Shown: piece by piece, positions 9,044-16,238 of the stretch
Layout of the letters: each line of letters begins with the position of its first letter
Numbering within the stretch: the first letter of the stretch is position 1
NCBI GenBank assembly: GCA_016713535.1
Contig: JADJOY010000049.1
Span: forward strand, 1 to 24,176
Source of the DNA: Deltaproteobacteria bacterium
GTDB lineage: Bacteria; JADJOY01
DNA length: 24,176 nucleotides
Direction of reading: 5' to 3'
Made by a program: the position numbers and the translations under genes
The notes under the pieces: generated by a model
What the model was told of the DNA's origin: nothing
Seen by the model: only the letters and a program-made list of their open reading frames with translations
The model's database searches: none

Positions 9044-10258
9044 TCACGGCGCGGACTCGTAAGCGAGGCCCTTCTTCGCGGCCTGCTCGCGCACCGTCTG
9101 CGCCACCTGCCCATCGAAAGAATCCTTGGCGCCGCTCGCCGCGAGCTTCGTGCGCTCCGCGGCGATCAGCTCGTCGCGCTGGCGCACCAGTTCGTTCACC
9201 TGACGCCCGAGGTCCGCGCGCTTGGCGGTCTGCTTCCGCACGTGGTCCTCGCGGGCCTCGGGCGTCATCGCGCGCAGGTCCGCGGGCAGATCGACGACCT
9301 TCACGTCCTCGAGCTTGGCCTTGCCCGTGAGCACGTCCGCCACCAGGTCGCCCTCGCCCGTGACCACCGCGCCCGAGGCGCCCGCCCGCGCCGCGAACGT
9401 CACCTTGTCGGCGGCCACGGCGGCGGGAGCGGCGGCGGCGACGCTCACCTTCTCCTCGACCTCCTTGCGGCGCCCGGCGTCGCCGTAGCCGATCGCGGTG
9501 GCGCCGAGCTCGCGCGAGAGGGTCGCGATCTTCTCGTCGAGTGGAGTGGACACGGCGACCATGTCGCCGCTCTGACCGAGCGCCACGAACTTCCCCTCGC
9601 CGCGGCGCGCGATCTCCTGCCAAATCCGCGCGGTCTCGCCGTCGGCGCCGCACTGGACCGTGTCCACGACGATGTCCTTCCTCACGGCCTCCTCCACCGT
9701 GCGGGCGTACGGGGTGTCCTGCACATAGTCCATGTGCGGCGGCGCGTCGCCGACCAGGAACACCAGCTTGAGGGTCTTGCGGTCGGCGCTCCACGTGAGC
9801 TTGTGGACCGCGTCCGCGAGCGCCTGGTTGACCGACTCGGGGCCGTCGCCACCGCCGTCGGCGGTGAACGAGCGCAGCTTGCCGTACACCGCGTCGAGGT
9901 CGGCGCTCAGGTCGTGGAGCTGGGTGACGTACGCGTCGCCGCGGTCGCGGTAAGCGACCAGCCCGATGCGGATCTCGGGAGTCGGTCTGGCGCTCACCAG
10001 CTCGTTGGCGCTCGACCAGATCTTGGACTTGGCGCCTTCGATGAGGCCTCCCATCGAGCCAGTCGTGTCGAGCACGAACGCCACCTCGATGCGCGGCTTC
10101 GCCGGCGCTGGCACCATCAGGGCGACGGGCGCGGGCGCTTCAGCCGGCGCGGACGCCGGCGACGACGGGGTCGTGGCGGCGAGGCCGACGGCCGCCGCCC
10201 CGAGGGCGACACCAGCGGCGAGAAAGCGCGTGACGTGCCGAGTGCGAGCGATCTTCAT
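9044..10258 (-). CDS. Exported von Willebrand factor A domain protein
   Basis: 404 residues, ATG 10258 with a good ribosome site (GGAGGA, five to six bases upstream). A basic start and hydrophobic helix (FLAAGVALGAAAVGLAA) form a signal peptide or anchor, followed by an Ala/Pro linker. The VWA domain runs from about residue 57 to 250: the MIDAS motif DTTGS is at 64-68 in a FVLDTTGSMGG strand, a TADGGGDGPES loop supplies the conserved Thr/Asp region, and VFLVGDAPPHMD provides the later Asp. The C-terminal ~120 residues are charged and helical (around EAREDHVRKQTAKRADLG), probably coiled. VWA domains bind proteins through a divalent metal. It follows the VIT-VWA gene by 57 bases in the same direction with a nearly identical ribosome site, so the two are likely one operon. 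Confidence 0.88.
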   Translation of the reverse strand: MKIARTRHVTRFLAAGVALGAAAVGLAATTPSSPASAPAEAPAPVALMVPAPAKPRIEVAFVLDTTGSMGGLIEGAKSKIWSSANELVSARPTPEIRIGLVAYRDRGDAYVTQLHDLSADLDAVYGKLRSFTADGGGDGPESVNQALADAVHKLTWSADRKTLKLVFLVGDAPPHMDYVQDTPYARTVEEAVRKDIVVDTVQCGADGETARIWQEIARRGEGKFVALGQSGDMVAVSTPLDEKIATLSRELGATAIGYGDAGRRKEVEEKVSVAAAAPAAVAADKVTFAARAGASGAVVTGEGDLVADVLTGKAKLEDVKVVDLPADLRAMTPEAREDHVRKQTAKRADLGRQVNELVRQRDELIAAERTKLAASGAKDSFDGQVAQTVREQAAKKGLAYESAP

Positions 10259-10315
10259 GAGTTCCTCCGTGAGTGACGTTCGGTGTTGGGAGAGCGCGAC
10301 GGACCGGCGATTGGT

Positions 10316-12616
10316 TCACCGCGATTCGTCGACGATCTCGAGGGTGCGGCCGTCGACGCGCACGAGCACCTCGCGGCCCAGCGCGAGCCACGCGCCGAGC
10401 TCTCGGTGCTCGCGCGCGATCGCGAAGTACTCGGGGGACCCGAACACGATGCGCTCGCGCGGATCGGCGCCGTGCTCGCTCAGCTCCGCGTCGATCCAGC
10501 GAGTGCCGTTTCGGTAGAAGGTCTTCCGCCCCACGGTGCGCTGGCGCTGGCCCTGCTCCTCCGCCCAGCGCAGCGACTGGCCGAGTGCCTCGGCGCCGTG
10601 GTCGTCGCTCGGCTGTGCCGCGAGCTCCCGTCGCACCTCGCGCTGGCGGACCCCCAGCTCGTCGAGGGACCCGGCGTCGCGCATCGCTCCCGCCACCTTC
10701 GAGCCCGCCACCGCCGCGGCGCCCGAGGGCGCGTTCCTGAAGACGTTGAAGTCCGCCTGCGGAGATCCCGACGATGCCGGCGGCGGCGCCACCGTCGCGA
10801 GTGGCGCGGGCACGTCCTTGCGGCGCTCGTCTTCCAGGACCAGGTACGACGTGTAGGGCGTGACCAGGCCATGGCGGCGCGCGAGCGCCGTGACCTCGTC
10901 GCGGAGCTCCGCGCTCTCGCCGCCGCGGCGGATCTCCTGCAGCAGGAACCCCACCCGCCGGGTGGCCCAGAGCTTGGGCAGGAACGGAGCCCCGGTGGCC
11001 GCGGCCGCCGGAAAGTCCACGACCTGCTCGACCACGCGCGCGGTCCCCGCCGCGCTGCCGGTCAGCTTCACCCGTGCCTTCCCGGATCCCGCGAATCGCC
11101 CCAGCACCACGAGCTGATCGCCGTGGAAGAGGTCCGGCAGCGCTCGGGGCTGCACCTTGGAGAAGCGCACTTCACCGCCGTCGACACCGAGCGCGAGCCC
11201 GGTGAGCGCCGGGCGCCCGATGCGAGCGGCAAACGACGCCACCTCGCGCTCGATGTCGCGCTGCGCACCCACGTACTGCGCCACGCCGCGTGTCGCCTCG
11301 GCGAGCCCGTCGAGGAGCCGCGTGTCGACGTCCTCGCCGACGCCGAACGCGAAGATCCGCGTGCCGCGCTCGCCGACGCGGGCACGCGCCGCGGCTACCA
11401 GCTCGAGCGCGTCGGTCTGACCCACCGTCGGCAAACCGTCGGTCACGAAGGCCACGATGCTCGGCCTGGAGACGGCCTCGGCGCCACGGGCTTCGATCGG
11501 CGCGAGGGCCCGAGACAGCGCCTCGCCGATCGCGGTGCCGCCCGCGGCCTCGAACGCGTCGACGAACGCGAGCGCGCGGGCGCGGTTGGCGTCGCTGGCC
11601 TCCACGAGCCCCGGAAAGAGCGGCTCGGCTTCGGTGCTGAACCGCACGACCTGGAAGCGGTCTCGCGACCGCAGCGTGCCGATCGCCTGACGCAACGCGC
11701 GGCGGAGCTGGTCGAGCTTGGCGCCCTTCATCGAGCCCGAGGTGTCGACGGCGAACACGACGTCCTTGGGGATCTCCTGGCCGGCTGGCGAAGCGGCGCA
11801 CGGCGAGGCGAGCAGCGCGAAGTAGCCCTCGTCGGTGGCGCTCTCGCGATAGGTCAGCACGCTCAACCCCACCGCCGCGCTGGCGTCGAGGTCGTAGAAG
11901 AGGCGGAAGGCCGTGTCCGGACGCGCGTGGCTCTGCTCGAAGCCCACCAGCGCCTCGAGCTCACCGCTGCGCTTCACCTCCACGGCGTGGGTCGGCGACC
12001 AGATCGCCTTGAGCGGGGTCTTGCTCTCGACGTGCACCGTCACCGACACCGAGTCGATGGGTGCCGCGCTCAGCTTCTCGGTGTCGAGCGGGTACTCGTA
12101 GTCGACCGTGCCGCCGTCGCGCCGCAGCACCTGCGTGTAGGCGAGGCGGATGCGCTTGGTGGAGTGCGGCTCGATCGGGAAGACGTGGACCCGGAAGGCA
12201 CCTCGCTCGCCGTACTCGAGAAGCGCGGGGTCGCGCATGCGGCGCACGATGTCCTCGTAGATCCGGCGCGCCTCGGCGGCGTCGACCAGCTCCGCCTTCT
12301 GCTCGCGGCCGTCGATCTCCATCGTGAAGCGGTCCACGGCGGCGGCGACCGGGATCGGGAAGAAGTAGTCACCCTCGAGGCGCTGCTCGCCCGGGTTGCG
12401 GAACACCTGCTCGACCTCGGTGATCGCCACCTGATCGCGGATCGCGACCTTCACGTGGTGCGACTGGATCTCGAGCGGCGCGAAGGGCGGGTGCCCGGGC
12501 GGAACGACCCCGGGCTGCGTGACGACGATGAAGCCATCGGCGCTCGCGGTGCCTGGCGCGCCCGCGAGCGCGGCCAGGATCGCGAGCGCCACCAGGGCGC
12601 GCGTGCGACCGAACAT
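10316..12616 (-). CDS. Exported VIT-VWA domain protein (inter-alpha-trypsin inhibitor heavy chain-like)
   Basis: 766 residues from ATG 12616, chosen over longer in-frame starts because GGAGGA sits just upstream and a clean signal peptide follows (FGRTRALVALAILAALAG, cleavage near ASA). The VIT domain spans about 50-175 (HHVKVAIRDQVAITEVEQVF and EGDYFFPIPVAAAVDRF). The VWA domain spans about 285-465, with the MIDAS motif DTSGS at 291-295 and a SIVAFVTDGLPTVG strand. The region after it is beta-rich, ending in helices and a ~45-residue tail (RTVGRKTFYRNGTRWID). VIT-VWA proteins of Gram-negative bacteria are periplasmic or surface proteins, sometimes sorted by sortases; no sorting tail is seen here. 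The gene reads without a frameshift. First gene of the probable two-gene VWA operon. Confidence 0.92.
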   Translation of the reverse strand: MFGRTRALVALAILAALAGAPGTASADGFIVVTQPGVVPPGHPPFAPLEIQSHHVKVAIRDQVAITEVEQVFRNPGEQRLEGDYFFPIPVAAAVDRFTMEIDGREQKAELVDAAEARRIYEDIVRRMRDPALLEYGERGAFRVHVFPIEPHSTKRIRLAYTQVLRRDGGTVDYEYPLDTEKLSAAPIDSVSVTVHVESKTPLKAIWSPTHAVEVKRSGELEALVGFEQSHARPDTAFRLFYDLDASAAVGLSVLTYRESATDEGYFALLASPCAASPAGQEIPKDVVFAVDTSGSMKGAKLDQLRRALRQAIGTLRSRDRFQVVRFSTEAEPLFPGLVEASDANRARALAFVDAFEAAGGTAIGEALSRALAPIEARGAEAVSRPSIVAFVTDGLPTVGQTDALELVAAARARVGERGTRIFAFGVGEDVDTRLLDGLAEATRGVAQYVGAQRDIEREVASFAARIGRPALTGLALGVDGGEVRFSKVQPRALPDLFHGDQLVVLGRFAGSGKARVKLTGSAAGTARVVEQVVDFPAAAATGAPFLPKLWATRRVGFLLQEIRRGGESAELRDEVTALARRHGLVTPYTSYLVLEDERRKDVPAPLATVAPPPASSGSPQADFNVFRNAPSGAAAVAGSKVAGAMRDAGSLDELGVRQREVRRELAAQPSDDHGAEALGQSLRWAEEQGQRQRTVGRKTFYRNGTRWIDAELSEHGADPRERIVFGSPEYFAIAREHRELGAWLALGREVLVRVDGRTLEIVDESR

Positions 12617-12770
12617 GATTCCTCCGTGCGCGAGCGGGCACGGGTCCGTCCCCACGGACGGCCGACCCGACGTCGCGCACCGGAAGCGCCCTCGCGCCGC
12701 GAAAGGTTCACCGCGCCGCACCGGGTTGCTACGATCGAACACCGGCCGCTCCCTCGCCCGGCACCCACGG
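12617..12770. promoter_or_regulatory. Divergent intergenic region between VIT-VWA and lipoprotein genes
   Basis: The only divergent gap in this part of the window (154 bases). Both promoters must lie here or further upstream. I see no convincing -35/-10 pair or palindrome; the ribosome site of the minus-strand gene (CGGAGGAATC) is the only clear signal. Confidence 0.4.
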
Positions 12771-13699
12771 ATGGCTCCCAGACACGGTGCGCTCGCGTTG
12801 CTGGTGGTGCTCGGCATCACGCTGGCCGTCGCGGGGTGCGAACGCCTGGCGAAGCGCGACCGCGACCGCTTCACGGGCGCGCGGGCCCACTTCGCCGACG
12901 CCCGCCGGCTCGCGGCCGAAGGGCACTTCGAGGAGGCGACGCGACGTGGTGCGAGACCACCAACCTCCTCACCCGGATCCGCGCCGAGCGCCTCGCGAGG
13001 GTGGGCGGGTCCGAGCTCCCCGACGGCCCGGAGCTCGCCGGTCGCAGTGCCCGTGGCTGGGAAGAGCACTGGACGGCGGAGCTGAAGCAGACCCTCGAGG
13101 ATCACTTCGACGCCTACCGCGACGCTGCGGCGGCCGGCACCCTCGACTGGGGCGAGGCCCGCGCGTTCCTGCTCGGCCATCGCGGCAACGAGCTGGAGCA
13201 GCGCTGGACCGCGACCGTCACCGAGATCGATCGAGCCCACGCCCGGCGCGACGCGGATCGCTACCACTTCGAGTGCATCGATCCGGCCGAGACCGGCTAC
13301 TGTTCCGCGGTTCAGGCGGCGCTCACCCCCAAGGCCGCGCGTCCGCTCTCGAGCGAGGCCTACCTCTCGGGCGGCGAGCACGCCGAAGCGTTCGGGACGG
13401 TGCGCGTCGCGATCGAGATCCGCGACTTTCAAGGGTTTCGCTGGAGCGATGACGCCGACACGCCGAGCGTCCGAGCGCGTTTCCAGCTTCCCAGGCGGCT
13501 CGACCTGGTGCTCGAGGTCACCACCCATCGCGGCCGTTCGAGCAGGGACGGCGAGCGACGGCTCTCGGTCACCGCGCCCTCCCTCGACCAGGTGTACGCC
13601 GGAGGCCTCGACACCACCACCGAGGCGCGGGTGACGCTGCTCCGGGGCCGGATGAGCTCCGAGCTCGCGAACCTCGCGGCGCAGACGGTCACGCCGTGA
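12771..13699 (+). CDS. Unknown lipoprotein (frameshifted near its N-terminus)
   Basis: ATG 12771 begins a signal peptide with a lipobox (LAVAGC), followed by a charged helix (RLAKRDRDRFTGARAHF) and a TPR-like stretch (DARRLAAEGHFEEATR). Near 12945 the frame changes: the following frame reads GDATWCETTNLLTRIRAERLA and runs to TGA 13697-13699. The body is about 250 residues with helical first half and a beta-rich second half (RVAIEIRDFQGFRWSD, RLDLVLEVTTHRG). Cysteines occur in WCET and in FECIDPAETGYC. I do not recognise a family. It ends overlapping the convergent membrane-protein gene by 11 bases. The frame change could be an extra or missing base in the GACGCGACG run. Confidence 0.7.
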
Positions 13700-14288
13700 A
13701 CCCCGCGCCGGCTCCCGAGGTGGCTCCCGGTGCGGAGCGGGCGCGCAGCCGCAACGCGGCCGGATAGAAGATCAGCACTCCGGCGAACCACATGAGCTGC
13801 GGCACCAGCGTGATCGAGTGCCCGCGGAACGCGAAGAGCGGGGGGTTCCACGCCGCCGGCACGTACGTCCAGCCGGCGGTGCCGGTCGCGAGCAGTTCGA
13901 TCCCGAGCTCCTGGAGCTGCCCCCACGAGAGCAACACCGTGAGGTCGCGCGCCGAGAAGCTCGCGAAGACCGGCCCCGGGCCGAGCGCTCGCACCAGCGC
14001 CACCCCGGCGAGGAAGAGCCCGCCGTCCCACAGGGTGTGGCTCACGATGATCACGGGGAACGGGTACGGCGGGGGCGACAAGAACTGGAAGATCCGCGCC
14101 ACACCGAGCCCGTCGAGGGCCGAGAGCGGGATCTCCCACATGAGCCCCACCGCGCAGCCGAGGGCAAAGAGTCGCGCCGTCAAGAACGACATGCGCCGCG
14201 CGGCGACGAACGCGGCCACGGCGGCGAGAATGCCGGCGGCGATCGCGACGTCGATCCACCAGAAGTGGGCGGCGATCCAGGCGCTCAT
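13689..14288 (-). CDS. Unknown multi-pass membrane protein
   Basis: 199 residues from ATG 14288, with no clear Shine-Dalgarno upstream. About five hydrophobic helices are visible: WIDVAIAAGILAAVAAFVA, LTARLFALGCAVGLMW, FPVIIVSHTLWDGGLFLAGVALV, TVLLSWGQLQELGIELLA (amphipathic) and a final ITLVPQLMWFAGVLIFY. Buried polar residues (the SHTLWDGG motif, a QLQELGIE segment) suggest a small-molecule or enzymatic role rather than pure structure, but I do not recognise the family. The tail after the last helix is short and Arg/Gly-rich. Its 3' end overlaps that of the preceding plus-strand lipoprotein gene by 11 bases. Confidence 0.75.
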   Translation of the reverse strand: MSAWIAAHFWWIDVAIAAGILAAVAAFVAARRMSFLTARLFALGCAVGLMWEIPLSALDGLGVARIFQFLSPPPYPFPVIIVSHTLWDGGLFLAGVALVRALGPGPVFASFSARDLTVLLSWGQLQELGIELLATGTAGWTYVPAAWNPPLFAFRGHSITLVPQLMWFAGVLIFYPAALRLRARSAPGATSGAGAGFTA

Positions 14289-14383
14289 CGAGGGCGAGCG
14301 TAGCGCGTCGCACGTGGCCGGCTGGCTTCCCGTTTCGGCGCGGGGCTGCTTTTCGCGCGCGGGTGGATTATGAAGCGACGATC

Positions 14384-15316
14384 ATGAAGACGCTCACCGA
14401 GTTCTCGCCGATCCTGTTGCGCCGCGGTGCCGAGGTTCGCTCCGCCAAGTCCGCCGAAGGCCTGGAGGGCGACGCCCTCGCCGAAGCGGTCGCCTCCGAG
14501 CTCGCGATCCCCGCCGAGCGCACCGCACGCCTGCTCGAGGCGCTCGAGGTCGTCGGCGACCTGGGCGCGATCCGGCTGGTGCGGGTGTTCCAGGGCGAGA
14601 GCGGGCCGCCGGGCTCGATCGCACGGGGCGAGTTCCACTACGTGCTGGATCGTGTGTCGTCGGGGCCGCGCCGTGATCGCGACACCCGCGGCGGGCGCGG
14701 CGGCGGGCGCGGCGATCGTCCGGGACGCGGCGGCGGGCCGGGGCGGGGCGGCGACCGCGGTGGTCCTCCCGGCGGCGGACGCGGCGATCGCCCCTTCGGC
14801 GAGCGTGCCGATCGCGGTCCACGCGGCGACATCCCTCGCGCCGGCGAAGGGTGGCAGCTCACCTCCGCACCGCGCGAGCCACGCGCACCGGGAGGCGACC
14901 ACGACCGCAGCGGACGCCCGCCGCGCGGCGGACGTCCAGGCCCCGGCGGGCCTCCCCGCGGGCCGCGCCTCGGGCCGGACGGCAAGCCTCTACCGCCGCG
15001 TGGGCCGCGCCTCGGTCCCGACGGCAAGCCGCTACCGCCGCGCGGGCCGCGTCCCGGCGCGGATGGCAAACCGCTACCGCCGCGCCCCCCACGGGGTCCT
15101 CGTCTCGGTCCCGACGGCAAGCCGCTCCCACCGCGCTGGCCCGACGCCAACGGCAACGGCCCCGACGGCAAGCCCTGGCGCGGTGGACGCCGGGGCCCTC
15201 CGCCGCAGGCTGGTGCGGGTGCACCGCCCCCACCGGTGCAGCCGGAATCGAGCGCGGCCCCGGTGGCCGAGCCGCCCCCGCCCGCGCCGAAGTCCGATAC
15301 GCCCGAGCAGAGCTGA
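14384..15316 (+). CDS. Low-complexity RGG / GPDGKPLPPR-repeat protein
   Basis: 310 residues from ATG 14384; a GTG seven codons upstream (14363) is an alternative start and neither has a strong ribosome site. Residues 1-92 look folded and mostly helical (TLTEFSPILLRRGAEV, then ERTARLLEALEVVGDLG, then GEFHYVLDRV). Residues 101-140 are an Arg/Gly region with repeated RGG and GRG units, resembling RNA-binding RGG boxes. Residues 193-251 hold four copies of a 14-residue unit close to GPRLGPDGKPLPPR, and the tail is Pro/Ala-rich and acidic. No signal peptide is seen, so a cytosolic nucleic-acid-binding role is a reasonable inference, unproven. I do not know the N-terminal family. A hairpin follows the stop codon directly. 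Confidence 0.75.
   Translation: MKTLTEFSPILLRRGAEVRSAKSAEGLEGDALAEAVASELAIPAERTARLLEALEVVGDLGAIRLVRVFQGESGPPGSIARGEFHYVLDRVSSGPRRDRDTRGGRGGGRGDRPGRGGGPGRGGDRGGPPGGGRGDRPFGERADRGPRGDIPRAGEGWQLTSAPREPRAPGGDHDRSGRPPRGGRPGPGGPPRGPRLGPDGKPLPPRGPRLGPDGKPLPPRGPRPGADGKPLPPRPPRGPRLGPDGKPLPPRWPDANGNGPDGKPWRGGRRGPPPQAGAGAPPPPVQPESSAAPVAEPPPPAPKSDTPEQS
14960..15136 (+). repeat. Four tandem copies of a 42-bp coding repeat
   Basis: Imperfect 42-base units start at 14960, 15002, 15044 and, after a 9-base insert, 15095. Each begins GG(G/T)CC and contains a GA(C/T)GGCAA(G/A)CC core. Unit length is a multiple of three, so copy-number change keeps the frame. Differences are mostly at third codon positions, which suggests selection on the encoded peptide. 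Confidence 0.9.
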
Positions 15317-15340
15317 CGCTGGCGAGACCGCTCGCCAGCG
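15317..15340 (+). terminator. Hairpin immediately after the RGG-repeat gene
   Basis: A perfect 10-bp stem (CGCTGGCGAG / CTCGCCAGCG) with an ACCG loop starts on the base after the stop codon TGA 15314-15316. Its position supports a terminator, although no T-run follows. Confidence 0.55.
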
Positions 15341-15702
15341 CTGCGCGACCGGTCCCACCGCCGCCGCCGCGTCTCGGAACGTCGCGACAGTCCCGTTCGG
15401 TGCGTCGCTAGACGCTGCCGCACGCTCGACGCGCGACACGCTCCCGGAGCCGCGGCTCCGGACGTGCAGATTCGACGCGCCGAGGGTTCAAACCGCGCGG
15501 ATTCCATGAGTGCGCGCGTCGCCGCGCGCGCCTCCGCGGGAGCGGCGAGCTCGACCTGCCGCGCCTGGCACCGCGCAGAGTCGATGGGCGTTGGCCTTGC
15601 ACAGGCACTCGCCTCGTTCGTCGCGCTGCGACGAACGAGGCGACACCCTCACGACCATCACCCGCGCCGACGGCTCATCAGGCCGCGGTGAGGAGGATCG
15701 AC
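15341..15702. other. Gene-free stretch with two strong palindromes
   Basis: About 360 bases between the RGG-repeat gene and the Ser/Gly/Thr-rich gene in which I see no convincing coding frame. It holds an 18-base perfect palindrome at 15444-15461 (CCGGAGCCGCGGCTCCGG) and a 16-bp perfect hairpin at 15609-15643. The promoter of the downstream gene is expected here, but I could not pick out a reliable -35/-10 pair. Confidence 0.6.
15609..15643. promoter_or_regulatory. 16-bp perfect inverted repeat upstream of an exported-protein gene
   Basis: Arms TCGCCTCGTTCGTCGC and GCGACGAACGAGGCGA are exact reverse complements with a three-base GCT spacer. It lies 60 bases before ATG 15703. Such a structure could act as a terminator for upstream transcription, an mRNA leader hairpin or a dimeric-repressor site; the sequence does not tell which. 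Confidence 0.5.
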
Positions 15703-16200
15703 ATGCGTACCTGGATCGGACTCGGACTGTGCGTAGCGCTCGCGGGAACGCCGGCCTTCGCAATGGGAAAGAAGAACAAAGACGTGAACGACGGGAACCC
15801 GAAGAACGACGCCACGTCGAACTCTGGTTCGAGCTACGGCGGCAGCGGGAGCTCGAAGACCGACCCGCCCAACTCGAGCGACTCGACGGGCACCACCCAT
15901 CCGAGCCACTCGGGCACGAACGACATGCATCCGACCGGCACGCCTTCCGGTAGCACGACCAGCCCATCGACGAGCGGGACCTCGCCCTCGGGCACCTCGG
16001 GCCGCGGGAGCGGCTCGTACGACGGGACCAACACCCCGAGCGGCACGGCCACCGGCACCGGTTCGACCGGGGGTATGAGCGGCACGGGCACCTCCGGGAG
16101 CGGATCCGGCGCGATGGGGAACGGTCCGGGACCGTCGGGGAGCGGCGCGGGGACCAGCGGCACCTCCGGCAGTGGCAGCGGCTCCGGCGGCGGGCGCTGA
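15703..16200 (+). CDS. Exported Ser/Gly/Thr-rich low-complexity protein
   Basis: 165 residues from ATG 15703, chosen because GAGGAGG lies seven bases upstream and a textbook signal peptide follows (RTWIGLGLCVALAGTPAFA, cleavage before MGKKNKD). The mature part begins with a short Lys/Asp/Asn-rich segment and then is almost entirely Ser, Gly, Thr and Pro, with repeated SGTG, GSGSG and GTSG words. No cysteine, no folded domain and no C-terminal anchor are visible. Such sequences are disordered and often heavily glycosylated or form surface or matrix material; this is inference. Low-complexity composition makes family assignment by homology unreliable. Confidence 0.7.
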   Translation: MRTWIGLGLCVALAGTPAFAMGKKNKDVNDGNPKNDATSNSGSSYGGSGSSKTDPPNSSDSTGTTHPSHSGTNDMHPTGTPSGSTTSPSTSGTSPSGTSGRGSGSYDGTNTPSGTATGTGSTGGMSGTGTSGSGSGAMGNGPGPSGSGAGTSGTSGSGSGSGGGR

Positions 16201-16238
16201 GGCAACGACAGGACGACGCGACTCCGGCGGATCGCGCC

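Noticed and set aside
7349-10276. A 975-codon plus-strand open frame opposite the repeat protein and the VWA gene
   Set aside because: Its translation is Arg/Gly/Ala-rich without any recognisable fold, while the minus strand has signal peptides, repeats, MIDAS motifs and ribosome sites. It is a GC-driven antisense shadow.
15440-15515. A possible tRNA suggested by GGGTTCAAACC near 15486
   Set aside because: The T-stem does not pair beyond a few bases and no acceptor, D or anticodon stem can be formed around it.
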